Below are positions 7,566 to 17,035 of a stretch of 64,000 bases of DNA, one piece after another. Under the pieces are notes generated by a model. It saw only the letters and a program-made list of their open reading frames with translations, was not told the DNA's origin and made no database searches. Location of the stretch: positions 62,001 to 126,000 of the forward strand of contig NZ_AMSF01000025.1 of the NCBI RefSeq assembly GCF_000334915.1, read 5' to 3'. A program made the position numbers and the translations under genes. The stretch is from Dyella ginsengisoli LA-4 (GTDB lineage: Bacteria > Pseudomonadota > Gammaproteobacteria > Xanthomonadales > Rhodanobacteraceae). Each line of letters begins with the position of its first letter. Within the stretch, counting starts at the first letter, position 1.

Positions 7566-9041
7566 ATGAGCGAATTGCAGGACCTCACCACGCTGGTGCG
7601 CGCCACGACGCCGCTGCTGGTGATCGAAACGGTAGACGAGCAGCGGGTGATCGACTGCTTCCGGCACGTCATCGCGCAATCGCTGCGCCCGCTGTGGCGC
7701 TGGACGATCACCGATGGCCTGGGCCGGCTGGATTTCGCCCACGCCGACCCGGACGTACCCCCGGACGTCACCACCACGCTGGAAGCGATCCGCAGCGCGC
7801 CCGATCCCGGCGTGTTCCTGCTGTTCGATTTCCACCCGCTGGTGCGCTACGCGATGAGCCAGCGCATGCTGCGCGAGATCGTGCAGCGGCAACGCTCGGC
7901 CGCCCACACGGTGGTGCTGGTCGGCGCCCGGGTGGAGCTGCCGGAGGAGCTGGAAGCGCTCGCCCTGCGCGTGCCGCTGGCGCTGCCGGACCTCAAGGAA
8001 CTGGCCGGCATCATGCGTGGCGAGGCGGCTGCCTGGCAGCGCGAACACGGCCGCCGGCTGGAGGTGGACAACGAGGCCGCACGCACCATCGTGCGCAACC
8101 TGGTCGGCCTGTCCGCCTCCGATGCGCGGCGCATCGTGCGCAAGCTGATCTACAACGACGGCGCACTCGGCCAGCACGACCTGCCCGAGCTGATGCAGTC
8201 GAAGTTCGAGCTGCTCAACCGCTCCGGCCTGCTGCACTACGAATACGCCACCGCCAGCTTCGCCGACGTCGCCGGCGTGCGCCGTGTGCGCGAGTGGGTG
8301 CAGCGGCGGCGCGCGGTGTTCCTGTCGCCCGAATCGGTGCCGATGCTCGACCCGCCGAAGGGCCTGCTGCTGCTCGGCGTGCAGGGCTGCGGCAAGAGCC
8401 TGGCGGCCAAGGCGATCGCTGGCGGCTTCGGCGTGCCGCTGGTGCGGCTGGACTTCGGCACGCTCTACAACAAGTACCAGGGCGAGACCGAGAAGAACCT
8501 GCGCGAGGCTCTCGCCAGCACCGAGCTGCTCAGTCCCTGCGTGCTGTGGATCGACGAGATCGAGAAAGGCCTGGCCGGCGGCGGCGAGGACGGCGGCGTG
8601 TCGCGCCGCGTGCTCGGCTACCTGCTGACATGGATGGCCGAACGCAAGGCCAAGGTGTTCGTGGTGGCCACCGCCAACGCCGTGCACGAACTGCCGGCCG
8701 AGCTGCTGCGCAAGGGCCGCTTCGACGAGATCTTCTTCGTCGACCTGCCGACCGAGCCGGTGCGCGCGGAAATCTTCCGGCTGCACCTGGAGCGCCGGAA
8801 GCTGCCGGTGGACAGCTTCGACCTGCCCGCGCTGGCCGCAGCGAGCGAGGGCTTCTCCGGCGCCGAGATCGAGCAGGCGATCGTCAGCGCGCTGTACGAC
8901 GCGGTCGGCGCCGGCGCGGCACCTGACCAGGCGCACCTGCTCGCCGCGCTGGCACAGACCCGGCCGCTGTCGGTACTCATGCGCGAGCAGGTCGATGCCC
9001 TTCGGCAGTGGGCCAGCGGTCGCTGCGTGCCGGCGGACTGA
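7566..9041 (+). CDS. AAA family ATPase, Ycf46-like
   Basis: Cytoplasmic AAA+ ATPase of 491 aa. An N-terminal domain of about 220 residues (starting MSELQDLTTLVRATTPLLVI) resembles Ycf46 proteins of cyanobacteria and plastids. The AAA module has Walker A GVQGCGKS at about 271-278, Walker B VLWIDEIEKG at about 326-335, sensor-1 VVATANAVHELPAELLRKGR with the arginine finger region, and the lid EGFSGAEIEQAI. The pore-loop region is YNKYQGETEKNLREAL. GAGGGGCAGG lies just upstream of the ATG at 7566. It is divergent from the dehydrogenase-like gene and convergent, 12 bp apart, with the kinase gene. In cyanobacteria Ycf46 is linked to CO2 use; the role here is unknown. Confidence 0.9.
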   Translation: MSELQDLTTLVRATTPLLVIETVDEQRVIDCFRHVIAQSLRPLWRWTITDGLGRLDFAHADPDVPPDVTTTLEAIRSAPDPGVFLLFDFHPLVRYAMSQRMLREIVQRQRSAAHTVVLVGARVELPEELEALALRVPLALPDLKELAGIMRGEAAAWQREHGRRLEVDNEAARTIVRNLVGLSASDARRIVRKLIYNDGALGQHDLPELMQSKFELLNRSGLLHYEYATASFADVAGVRRVREWVQRRRAVFLSPESVPMLDPPKGLLLLGVQGCGKSLAAKAIAGGFGVPLVRLDFGTLYNKYQGETEKNLREALASTELLSPCVLWIDEIEKGLAGGGEDGGVSRRVLGYLLTWMAERKAKVFVVATANAVHELPAELLRKGRFDEIFFVDLPTEPVRAEIFRLHLERRKLPVDSFDLPALAAASEGFSGAEIEQAIVSALYDAVGAGAAPDQAHLLAALAQTRPLSVLMREQVDALRQWASGRCVPAD

Positions 9042-9053
9042 CCTGCGCTGCCG

Positions 9054-10454
9054 TCAGGCCGGCGGCAACGAAAACACCAGCATGACGACCAGGCCGGGCG
9101 ACGCGTCGTCCAGCACCAGCGCGGCGCGGTGCAGTTCGGCGACCGAGCGCACCAGCGCCAGGCCCAGGCCGTTGCCTTCGGTGTGGCGGCTGCGGTCCAG
9201 CCGCATGAACGGCTGCAGCACCTGCGCGTGCTCGTGCGTCGGGATGCCGGGGCCGTCGTCGCGCACGCCGGCATGCAGCTCGTCCCCGACGCGCTTCAGT
9301 TCCAGCGTGATCCGCGTGCCCGGAGGGGTGTGGCGGATCGCGTTCTCGATCAGGTTGACGAAGGCCTGCACCAGCAGGCCACGATCGCCCGACACCGGCG
9401 GCTGCGGCGCGATCCGCGCGTCGAGGTGGTGCCCTTCGGCTTCGGCCACCGCGGCATAGGCGTCGTGCAGTTCGGCCAGCATGGTGGCCAGGTCCACCGA
9501 CGCGAAACCGCTGCGCATTTCGCCCGATTCGATGCCGGCGATGCGCAGCAGCGCCTGGAACACGTCGAGCAGGCCATCGATCTCGGCCAGCGCGGCATCG
9601 ACGGCCGCCTCGTGGGCGGCCGGGTGCGGCGGCGGGGTGCGCAACTGCTCGAGCCGGCGGCGCAGGCGGGTCAGCGGCGTGCGCAGGTCGTGCGCGATGT
9701 CGGCGCCGAGCCGGCGCACGTCGGCCAGCAGCGAGGCGATGCGGTCGAGCATCTGGTTGACGGTGAGCGCGATCATGTCCAGCTCGTCGCCCGCGCCGCG
9801 CAGCGGCATGCGGTGGTCCAGGTCGCCGTCGCTGATCCGTTCCGCCGCCACCGACATCGCGCCGACCCGGCGCAGCAGCTGGCGTCCGATCAGCCAGCCG
9901 ACCACCAGCGACACCGCCACGATCAGCGCCAGTGCGAGCAGGAAGATCCGCTCGGCCACCTCGCGCATGTGGCGGATGTAGTACGCGTCGCGGCCGACCA
10001 CCAGCCAGCCACCGCGGGCGGTACGCAGGGTGTAGAGGGTGAGCAGGTGCTCGCTGGGGCTCGGCGCCAGCGAGGTGGCCCGCGGGGTGAGGCGTCGCTC
10101 GGACCAGCCTTCGCGCGCCGGGCGGTCGTCCAGGTTGCCGGCCAGCTTGATGCCGTTGCCGGCATACAGCGCATACCAGCGCTCCAGCCCGGCGCCGAGG
10201 ATGATGCGCTCCTCGATCTCGGTGCTCAGCGCATCCAGCCCGCGCTGGTAGGACAACAGCGCCAGATCGCGCGCGTCGGCGACCAGCTCCTGCCGCTGCT
10301 CCGAACGCGCCTCGCGCTCGGTGCCCAGCCACAGCACCGCCGCGGTAAGCAGCGAGGACAGCGAGAACATCCCGGCCAGGATCAGCGCCAGCCGGAATGC
10401 GCTGGTCTGCCTATGCCGGGCCGGTCGGGAGCTGGAGGCGATAACCGTAGCCAC
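9054..10454 (-). CDS. Two-component sensor histidine kinase (OmpR-class partner)
   Basis: Membrane histidine kinase of 466 aa. TM1 spans about 20-44, a short periplasmic domain about 45-167, TM2 about 168-190, then HAMP (190-245). The HisKA motif is GADIAHDLRTPLTRL with His255. The ATPase domain has the N box FVNLIENAIRHTPPGT, G1 DDGPGIP and G2 GNGLGLALVRSVA. The start is GTG at 10454, overlapping the end of the upstream response regulator gene by 44 bp, so the pair is translationally linked. It lies downstream of a TonB receptor and phosphodiesterase-type hydrolase on the same strand, which suggests but does not prove that it responds to their substrate. Confidence 0.93.
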   Translation of the reverse strand: MATVIASSSRPARHRQTSAFRLALILAGMFSLSSLLTAAVLWLGTEREARSEQRQELVADARDLALLSYQRGLDALSTEIEERIILGAGLERWYALYAGNGIKLAGNLDDRPAREGWSERRLTPRATSLAPSPSEHLLTLYTLRTARGGWLVVGRDAYYIRHMREVAERIFLLALALIVAVSLVVGWLIGRQLLRRVGAMSVAAERISDGDLDHRMPLRGAGDELDMIALTVNQMLDRIASLLADVRRLGADIAHDLRTPLTRLRRRLEQLRTPPPHPAAHEAAVDAALAEIDGLLDVFQALLRIAGIESGEMRSGFASVDLATMLAELHDAYAAVAEAEGHHLDARIAPQPPVSGDRGLLVQAFVNLIENAIRHTPPGTRITLELKRVGDELHAGVRDDGPGIPTHEHAQVLQPFMRLDRSRHTEGNGLGLALVRSVAELHRAALVLDDASPGLVVMLVFSLPPA

Positions 10455-11097
10455 GCACCGTCTCGATGAAGCTCGCGCCGCCGGCGTCGCGCACCTTGCT
10501 GCGCAGCCGCGACATGTGGGTCTCGACCACGCTGGTGCGGGGGCTGAAGTGGAAGTGCCAGACCTGCTCGAGCAGCATCGAGCGGGTCACCACGTTGCCG
10601 GCGTGGCGCATCAGGATGTCGAGCAGGCGGAACTCGGTGGGCGTGAGTTCCAGCCGCTCACCACGGCAGCTGGCCGAATGGCGCGTCGGATCGAGCACCA
10701 GCGGACCCCACTCCAGCAACGGCGATTCGCGGTTCAGCGCCGGCCGGCGCGACAGCGCACGCAGCCGCGCCACCAGTTCGGCCATCGAGAACGGCTTGCC
10801 TAGGTAGTCGTCGGCGCCGGCATCCAGTCCCTCGATGCGCTGGTGGGTTTCGCACAGCGCGGTGAGCATGATGATGCGCGACTGCACATCCGCATTGCGC
10901 ACCGCGCGGATGAAGCTGATGCCGTCCAGCCCGGGCAGCTTGCGGTCGACCACGATGCCGTCGAACGCCCCCTGCACGGCGAGCGCGAGCCCCGCGCGGC
11001 CATCCGCGACCGCGTGGGTGACATAGCCCTCTTCGTACAACCCGCCATCGATCCACTCGCGGGTGTCCCGGTCGTCCTCGACGATCAGAATGCGCAA
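10411..11097 (-). CDS. Two-component response regulator, OmpR/PhoB family
   Basis: DNA-binding response regulator of 228 aa. The receiver begins RILIVEDDRDTREWIDGGLY; the phosphoacceptor Asp is in IVVDRKLPGLDG, the switch Thr in MLTALCET, and the Lys in DDYLGKPFSMAEL. The C-terminal winged helix contains RLELTPTEFRLLDILMRHAG and VETHMSRLRSKVRDAGGASF. The chosen start is TTG at 11097, because GGAGG lies five bases upstream and the receiver begins at once. The frame stays open to a GTG at 11202 directly after the upstream stop, which would add 35 residues without family character. It is paired with the overlapping histidine kinase. Confidence 0.9.
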   Translation of the reverse strand: MRILIVEDDRDTREWIDGGLYEEGYVTHAVADGRAGLALAVQGAFDGIVVDRKLPGLDGISFIRAVRNADVQSRIIMLTALCETHQRIEGLDAGADDYLGKPFSMAELVARLRALSRRPALNRESPLLEWGPLVLDPTRHSASCRGERLELTPTEFRLLDILMRHAGNVVTRSMLLEQVWHFHFSPRTSVVETHMSRLRSKVRDAGGASFIETVRGYGYRLQLPTGPA

Positions 11098-11202
11098 GGC
11101 ACCCTCCGACTCGCTGCCGCCGGCAGGCACCTTGCGGTCGCTCCCGGCACTCGAACCGATCACGTTAGGCGACGAATGTGACGGGTCGATGATGTGCGGC
11201 AC

Positions 11203-12693
11203 TCAGTGCGATCCGTGCGCAGACAGTCCGGTCCAGCGCACGCCCGGAAGGGTCGGTGTGCCCTGCTCGTGCACCGCCTGCAGCGCTTCCGGATCCAGCC
11301 CGAGCGCAGCCAGCACGGTCGGCGCCACCTGGGTAGTGGAGACGGGCGCGTCCAGCCTGCGTCCGGGTTCCGGCAGCATCGGGCCGGCCACCAGCAGGGC
11401 GACGTGGGTGTCGTCGGTATCGAAGCCGCCGTGCTCGGCGCGCTTGCTGGCACCGGGCTTGTCGTAGATCACGCCCGCCTGCGGGATCACGATCAGGTCA
11501 GGCGTGCGCACGTCGTGCGCCGGTGACGGGAACAGCAGGCCCAGCGCCCGGCCCCACAGCACCCGCTCGATGCCGAGCCGCTCGCGGTCGGCCAGCAGGG
11601 TGCGCGCAACGGTGCCGGTGGTGCGTTCGTCATGCAGCCACACCAGTGCGCTGCGGTCGGTGGTGAGCTGGGCCGGCTCGCCGTCCGCGGCGGCGGCGAT
11701 CACCGCACGCAGCGCCTTGTTCGACACGTGGCGCAGCTGGTCCGGATCGACCGGGCCGTTGCCGTGCTTGGCGGTGAGGATCACCAGCGTGCTGGCGTCC
11801 AGGTGACGCCGCGCCAGCTCGTCCATCAGCTGGCCGATCAGGGTGTCGACGTGGGTGAGCGCAGCGTCCAGCGAGGGCGTCGGCGTGCCGTCGGCGTTCT
11901 GGTAGCCGGCGAGCTTCTCCGCCACGTTCACGCTCTGCAGATTGAGTCCGAACAGGGTCGGCACCGGCGCACGGCTACGCCCGTCGTGGCGGTAGCCGTC
12001 CACCTCGTGGATCACCGCCTGCATCTTGCCGGTGTCGTAGGTCTCGGTGCGGGCGATCGAGGCGGTCACGGCGTCGGTGTCCGGATGGTCCTCGCCGTCG
12101 GTGCCGATCTCCGGCGTGTACAGGTCCGCCACGCCGTCGCCGGACGGGCCCTGCACGATGGCGTAGGACGGATGCTTGTCGGCCCACGCGGTATAGCCAC
12201 CGCCGGCACGCACCACGTTGAAGATGGTGTTCACCCGCAGGTACTGCCACGGATAGACCGGGCGGCAGCCATGCGCCGGATCGCGCGGCAGCTTGCTCGC
12301 ATCGATGCCCTGGCCATCGGGGGTGTCCACGGCCTCGTTGAACTTCGCGTGCGCTCCGGAAGCGATGCACGGACCGGTCGACGGGGCCAGTGAACGGTCC
12401 CAGGTGTTGTCGTAGTAGACCCCGGTCGCCGCGGGCGTGCCGCCGGTGACCAGCGCCAGCAGGCCGGGGAACGAGTCGGCCGGCACCACGGTGTTGGCGT
12501 GGGTGTACTCCACGCCCCGGGCCGCCAGTGCGGCGAGATGGGAGTCGGGATGGATCTCGATGTAGTTGCGCAGGTCCAGCGCATGCAGGCCGTCGACGCT
12601 GATCAGCAGGACGTGGCGGACCGGTGCCGCCGAGGCGGCACCACAGCCGGCGACCAGCCAGGCCGCCAGCGCAAGTTGAAGGATTTTTTTCAT
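11203..12693 (-). CDS. Exported alkaline-phosphatase-superfamily hydrolase (nucleotide pyrophosphatase/phosphodiesterase type)
   Basis: A 496-aa secreted metallohydrolase. Its signal region, MKKILQLALAAWLVAGCGAA, contains a possible lipobox (VAGC), so it may be a lipoprotein. Alkaline phosphatase superfamily features are visible: first metal site HVLLISVDGLHALDL, the nucleophile region NTVVPADSFPGLLALVTGG, LVILTAKHGNGPVDP, and a C-terminal HGGFDTDDTHVALLVAGPML with the metal-binding His/Asp. It probably cleaves phosphodiester or pyrophosphate bonds of nucleotides or similar compounds outside the cytoplasm. It begins 57 bp after the TonB-dependent receptor gene on the same strand, so the two probably form an uptake-and-cleavage operon. 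Confidence 0.88.
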   Translation of the reverse strand: MKKILQLALAAWLVAGCGAASAAPVRHVLLISVDGLHALDLRNYIEIHPDSHLAALAARGVEYTHANTVVPADSFPGLLALVTGGTPAATGVYYDNTWDRSLAPSTGPCIASGAHAKFNEAVDTPDGQGIDASKLPRDPAHGCRPVYPWQYLRVNTIFNVVRAGGGYTAWADKHPSYAIVQGPSGDGVADLYTPEIGTDGEDHPDTDAVTASIARTETYDTGKMQAVIHEVDGYRHDGRSRAPVPTLFGLNLQSVNVAEKLAGYQNADGTPTPSLDAALTHVDTLIGQLMDELARRHLDASTLVILTAKHGNGPVDPDQLRHVSNKALRAVIAAAADGEPAQLTTDRSALVWLHDERTTGTVARTLLADRERLGIERVLWGRALGLLFPSPAHDVRTPDLIVIPQAGVIYDKPGASKRAEHGGFDTDDTHVALLVAGPMLPEPGRRLDAPVSTTQVAPTVLAALGLDPEALQAVHEQGTPTLPGVRWTGLSAHGSH

Positions 12694-12749
12694 GGAGTTT
12701 CGCGCAGAGAAGAGGAAATCCCGCCGCCGGATGCGGCGGCAGGCAGGGT

Positions 12750-15092
12750 TCAGAACGGCAGCGAGAACGTGCCCATCACCGCGCGGCCGGCGACCGCGTA
12801 GAACAGCGGCACGCCGTTGGCGGTGCTGGTTTCGTCGATCAGCGGGGTCTGGTTGGTCAGGTTGCTGATGCGCAGACCGAAGCGGCTGCCGCGCGGCAGG
12901 AAGCCGCCGTCCTGCAGCGTGTAGTTCAACGACAGATTGACCATCGTCACCGCCGGCAGGCGGTAGATCAGCGCCGGATTCCCGTTCGCATCCACGCCGG
13001 TGTCGCCGTAGCTGACGCCCACGTGCTTGGCCAGCAGCGAACCGCTGAAGGCGCCGGCGTGGTAGAGGACGCCGGCGGCAGACGTGGTCCTGGGTACCTT
13101 CTTCAGCTGCAGGTTGGTGCTGTTCACGGTCGCCTTGTTGTAGCTCGCGTTGCCGTAAAGGCTGAAGCCACTACCTACATAGACGCTGCCTTCGACCTCG
13201 GCGCCGCGGTAGCGGGTGCCGCCGAGATTGGTGAAGAACGTTTCCTTGCCGACCTTGTGGCTGCTGATCTGGTTGGAGAAGTTGATCGCATACACGTCGC
13301 CGGACAGGGTCCACGCGCCACCCTGCCAGCTGGTGCCGAGCTGGTAGTTCCTGGTCGACTCGGTCTGCAGGCCCTGGTTGGCCGTGCTCGGGTTGGCCAC
13401 GTAGTACAGGTTCTCGTTCGGCGCCAGGTAGCCTTCGGCAGCCTGCAGATAGGCGGACCATTCCGGCGAGATGGCGTAGTGCAGGTCGAACGAGGGCAGC
13501 GCCTTCTTCCATGTCTGGCTGTAGTCGAAGGCGGTACGCACCTTCTGCTGGATCGGCGCCACGTCGTGACGCTTGAAATAGACGTATTTCAGCCCAGGCG
13601 TGAAGGTGAGCTGGTCGGTGATGTGCCAGGCGTACTGCAGATAGGGCTGGATCGCCCAGAAGGTGCCGTCGATGCGGCGATCGGTGGCCCGGGTCGTCGT
13701 GTCGCCGCCCTTGAGGACCGGGTTCAACGCGCCGCCAAGAGTGAAGTCGATCTCGGCCTCGTATCGGTGGTAGAGCTGCTTGTTGGCCCATACGCCGTAA
13801 TCCAGCTCACCCGGCCCCAGTGACTGGGTCATGCGCAGAAGGTCACCCCAGTTGCGATATAGCAGGTACATCTTCTGGCCGGGGATGTTGGTGTCGCCGT
13901 AGACGGTGCCGTTGGGGGTGCCCAGACCCGGCGGAAAGGTGCCGTCGCCGGTCGAGCCGGCCGGGCCGCTGAGCTGGCCGTAGTCCATGTTGCCGCCGTT
14001 CGGGTCCAGGCCGTTCCAGCCGCGGTGATAGTACGAATAGGTGTACAGCTTGTTGTCGAGCGTTACCTCGCCGAGGTCCGAGGCAAGGTCGATGTATTCG
14101 AAGTCGCTGTTGAAATGGTCGTAGTTGTAACCGGTGTAAGCCTGGCTGAGCGGATTGCTGGACAGCCCGTAGCGCTTGCCGAACACCTGCATCTGGCCCT
14201 GCATGCCGCCGGTGTAGGGGTAGTTGCCATCAGACACATACGGATACGAGGTGGCGCCGACGATTGCCGCGTTGCCGCCGCCGTTGGTGTTGCGCATGGC
14301 CAGAACGGTGAGCGTGGTCGAGTCACCGAACGGCTGCACGAACTTTGCGGCCAGGTTGCTGCGGTCGACGGTGGCCCCGGACAGATAGCCGTCCGAACGC
14401 AGCTGGCGGTAGTCGAGGTAGCCGCTGCCGCCGCTGGCGAGCGTGCCGGTGTTGAACTTCACACCGGCCAGCCGGGTGGCAAAGCTGCCGAAACCGCCAT
14501 AGACCTCGGTAGTGGTGTGCGCCAGCGGGTCGCGGGTCTGCATCCCCACCGTGCCACCGAAGGTGGCGTAGCCGATGGTCGAAGCCTGGCCCGGGCCGCG
14601 GTCGACCACGACCTGCCCCAGGTCCTGCGGCATGAAGTAGTTCGACGAGTGATGGGTGAAATCGTTGGAGTCGCCGACCGGGATGCCGTCCATGGTCAGG
14701 TTGTACTGCCCATCGCCCATGCCGCGGATGACGAAGCCCTTGTTGTTGCCCAGACCCGGGCCGTTCGGCTCGATGTCGACCACGCTCGGCGCCAGCGCGG
14801 CGATCGAGCTGTAGCTGCCCATCGGCATGGTGTTGTTGTCGATATAGCCCTGGTCGACGATCGAGGACGGCTGGATCGCCTTGAGCGACACGTGGGTCGG
14901 CATTTCCGTCTCTCGCGGGGCGGTGGCCACCACGTGGATGCCCGCAAGGTTCTTGACGTGGCCACGGGCGGCCGTCGCGGTGGCGGCTGTGTCAGGCGCA
15001 GGTGCGTCGGCAGCACGGGCGGCGGGCACCATCGCGGCGGCAAGGGCCAATGCGAGCACGGTGGGTGACGGGAAGCGGCGATGCAACGACAT
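12750..15092 (-). CDS. TonB-dependent outer-membrane receptor
   Basis: Outer-membrane active-transport receptor of 780 aa. It has a signal peptide (MSLHRRFPSPTVLALALAAA), a TonB-box-like segment near LAGIHVVATA, and a plug domain with GFVIRGMGDGQYNLTMDGIP and DRGPGQASTIGYATFGGTVG. A 22-strand-type barrel follows, ending in the usual terminal Phe (MGTFSLPF). There is no N-terminal secretin/STN signalling domain, so it is a transporter rather than a FecA-type transducer. It is followed at 57 bp by the exported phosphodiesterase-type gene, then by a two-component system, all on the minus strand. Energy would come from TonB/ExbBD such as the set at 53.5-55.8 kb. The substrate is unknown; a phosphorylated compound is inferred from the neighbour. 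Confidence 0.93.
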   Translation of the reverse strand: MSLHRRFPSPTVLALALAAAMVPAARAADAPAPDTAATATAARGHVKNLAGIHVVATAPRETEMPTHVSLKAIQPSSIVDQGYIDNNTMPMGSYSSIAALAPSVVDIEPNGPGLGNNKGFVIRGMGDGQYNLTMDGIPVGDSNDFTHHSSNYFMPQDLGQVVVDRGPGQASTIGYATFGGTVGMQTRDPLAHTTTEVYGGFGSFATRLAGVKFNTGTLASGGSGYLDYRQLRSDGYLSGATVDRSNLAAKFVQPFGDSTTLTVLAMRNTNGGGNAAIVGATSYPYVSDGNYPYTGGMQGQMQVFGKRYGLSSNPLSQAYTGYNYDHFNSDFEYIDLASDLGEVTLDNKLYTYSYYHRGWNGLDPNGGNMDYGQLSGPAGSTGDGTFPPGLGTPNGTVYGDTNIPGQKMYLLYRNWGDLLRMTQSLGPGELDYGVWANKQLYHRYEAEIDFTLGGALNPVLKGGDTTTRATDRRIDGTFWAIQPYLQYAWHITDQLTFTPGLKYVYFKRHDVAPIQQKVRTAFDYSQTWKKALPSFDLHYAISPEWSAYLQAAEGYLAPNENLYYVANPSTANQGLQTESTRNYQLGTSWQGGAWTLSGDVYAINFSNQISSHKVGKETFFTNLGGTRYRGAEVEGSVYVGSGFSLYGNASYNKATVNSTNLQLKKVPRTTSAAGVLYHAGAFSGSLLAKHVGVSYGDTGVDANGNPALIYRLPAVTMVNLSLNYTLQDGGFLPRGSRFGLRISNLTNQTPLIDETSTANGVPLFYAVAGRAVMGTFSLPF

Positions 15093-15172
15093 GGTGAGCT
15101 CTCCGGAGCGGCGCGAGAATTCCCGCCATGCTCGGCAGCCGCTGTGGCGGCGCCTTTACCGTGAGCTGCCGA

Positions 15173-16498
15173 TCACTGCTCGGAAACCTTACGAAACCGC
15201 AAGCCTGCGGACTCGACGCCGAGCGCCGACTCGATCGCGTCGGCGGCCGACGCGGCGCCATCCATGCCGCGCAGCATGCCGGCGGCGGCTTCGGCATGGG
15301 CGCGGTGGCCGGCATCGAGCAGCGTGCGCAGGCGTGCGCTGGCCGGACCGCTGCGATAGCGCGTGGCCGGAAGCACCTCGGCCACGCCCAGGCGCTGCAG
15401 GCGCGCGGCGTTGTCGTGCTGGTCGAAGCCGTGCGGCACCACCAGCGACGGGACGCCGGCATGCAGGGTCTCGCCACAGGTGCCGACGCCGCCGTGATGC
15501 ACCACCGCCGCGGCGTGCGGGAACACGGCGGCGTGGGGCGCATATTCCACGCAGACGATCCCGTCCGGCAGCGTGCGCGGCAGTCGCGCGCGCATCTCTG
15601 GCGAACCGGTGAACAGCACCGCACGCCGGTCCAGCGCGACGGCGGCCGCCAGGCTCTCGCGCAGGAAGGACGCGTTGGCATGCACCGCGGTGGAGCCCAG
15701 CGAGAACACCAGCGGCGGCGGGCCCGCGCGCAGGAAATCGGCCAGCGCCGGATCGAGCCCGTCGGGCTGGACATGGCGGGCGAAGCCGCACTGGCGCGTA
15801 TGGGGCGGCCAGTCCGGCTGGGGCTGGCCGAGCAGCTCGGGAAACAGCGCCAGGTTGCCGCCGGGCGCGAACTGCCCCCGATGGAACGGATCGCCGCGCG
15901 GCGATTCCGGCGGCAGTCCCAGCTCGCGCCGGAACGCCCGCACCGGGGCGGTCCAGCCGCGCGTCACCCGACGCGACAGCCGCTGCAGCAGGCGCCCGCG
16001 CGCGGGCGTAGCGCGGAAGAAGCGGTCAGGCACGGCCAGCCCGGTGGCGGGCATGTCGTAGGCCGACAGGAAGCTGGCGGGCGCCAGCACCGCGGATAGC
16101 CAGCGCAGCCGTCCGGCCGCCTCCAGCGTCTCGCCGAGGATCTGCCCGGCGAAGGCCAGCGTGCTGGTGACCAGCAGGTCGGCCTCTTCACATAGCGGCG
16201 CCAGCTTCGCGTAGCTGGCACGCACGTCGGCAGCGGCGAAGTCGCGCACCACGAAAGCCGGGCCGCGCCAGGGATGGAAAGCCTTGGCGGTGAACGCCTC
16301 GCGGTCGTCCGGCTCGGGCATGCCGCTGGCGTCGGAGAACACCAGTCCGGCCCGCTCGATCGCCTCGCGGTGCACCGGGTGGGTTGCCACCGTGACGCGG
16401 CGCCCGCGCGCGGCCAGCGCCTGGCCGACCGCGAGGAACGGGAACAGGTCGCCAAGCGAGCCGACCGTGGCGAAGACGATGTGCCTGTCCGGGTGCAT
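15173..16498 (-). CDS. UGT/MGT-type glycosyltransferase (GT1-like)
   Basis: Cytoplasmic glycosyltransferase of 441 aa with the GT-B fold. The N terminus reads HIVFATVGSLGDLFPFLAVG, the classical GSxGDxxP motif. The C-terminal donor-binding region includes VFSLGSTAVHANASFLRESL and AAVVHHGGVGTCGETLHAGV, the HxGxGT signature, then VPHGFDQHDNAARLQRLGVA. This is the pattern of macrolide, sterol and zeaxanthin glucosyltransferases, so it probably moves a sugar from a nucleotide sugar onto a small hydrophobic acceptor. The start ATG at 16498 gives the expected N terminus. It lies 80 bp upstream of the TonB receptor start on the same strand but has no obvious functional tie to it. Confidence 0.9.
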   Translation of the reverse strand: MHPDRHIVFATVGSLGDLFPFLAVGQALAARGRRVTVATHPVHREAIERAGLVFSDASGMPEPDDREAFTAKAFHPWRGPAFVVRDFAAADVRASYAKLAPLCEEADLLVTSTLAFAGQILGETLEAAGRLRWLSAVLAPASFLSAYDMPATGLAVPDRFFRATPARGRLLQRLSRRVTRGWTAPVRAFRRELGLPPESPRGDPFHRGQFAPGGNLALFPELLGQPQPDWPPHTRQCGFARHVQPDGLDPALADFLRAGPPPLVFSLGSTAVHANASFLRESLAAAVALDRRAVLFTGSPEMRARLPRTLPDGIVCVEYAPHAAVFPHAAAVVHHGGVGTCGETLHAGVPSLVVPHGFDQHDNAARLQRLGVAEVLPATRYRSGPASARLRTLLDAGHRAHAEAAAGMLRGMDGAASAADAIESALGVESAGLRFRKVSEQ

Positions 16499-16606
16499 GT
16501 CGATCCCATCGATGCCGAATGGTCCGACAGCATAGCGACCCCGTCCGCGTTGACCGGAATCGCACCGGCCCGCATGCTCGACGGCCCGTCCCGATCGGTC
16601 TCCGCC

Positions 16607-17029
16607 ATGAGCGACCTCGCCCCGTTCCATCTCGCCTTTCCGGTGACCTCGCTGGCCAGCGCGCGGGCGTTCTACGGGGACCTGCTCGGCTGCCCGGAAG
16701 GGCGCAGCAGCGGGGACTGGGTCGACTTCGACTTCCGCGGCCACCAGATCGTCGCCCACCTCGCACCGGACGAAGTGCGCGCGGCCGCCGCGCACGACGT
16801 GGACGGCGACGCCGTGCCGGTGCGCCACTTCGGGCTGGTGCTGCCGATGGACGAATGGCAGGCGCTGGCCGACCGGCTGCGCGCTGCGGGGGTGCGTTTC
16901 GTGATCGAGCCACACGTGCGCTTCGTCGGCCAGAGCGGCGAGCAGGCCACGATGTTCCTGCTCGACCCCTGCGGCAACGCGCTGGAGTTCAAGGCGTTCG
17001 CCGACCCGTCGCGGCTGTTCGCCAAGTAG
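16607..17029 (+). CDS. VOC family (glyoxalase/dioxygenase superfamily) protein
   Basis: A 140-aa cytoplasmic protein with the vicinal-oxygen-chelate fold. Visible landmarks are FHLAFPVTSLASARAFYGDL at the start (first beta-alpha-beta unit with a metal-site His), LPMDEWQALADRLRAAGVRF in the middle, and TMFLLDPCGNALEFKAF at the end, where the final Glu is a usual metal ligand. It is divergent from the glycosyltransferase gene and six bases upstream of the DUF3820 gene, so they are probably cotranscribed. The reaction cannot be told from sequence; relatives include lyases, isomerases, dioxygenases and resistance proteins. Confidence 0.85.
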   Translation: MSDLAPFHLAFPVTSLASARAFYGDLLGCPEGRSSGDWVDFDFRGHQIVAHLAPDEVRAAAAHDVDGDAVPVRHFGLVLPMDEWQALADRLRAAGVRFVIEPHVRFVGQSGEQATMFLLDPCGNALEFKAFADPSRLFAK

Positions 17030-17035
17030 GCGCCG

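Noticed and set aside
12694-12749. Terminator between the TonB receptor and phosphodiesterase-type genes
   Set aside because: The 57-bp gap shows no strong stem with a T-run; cotranscription is more likely.
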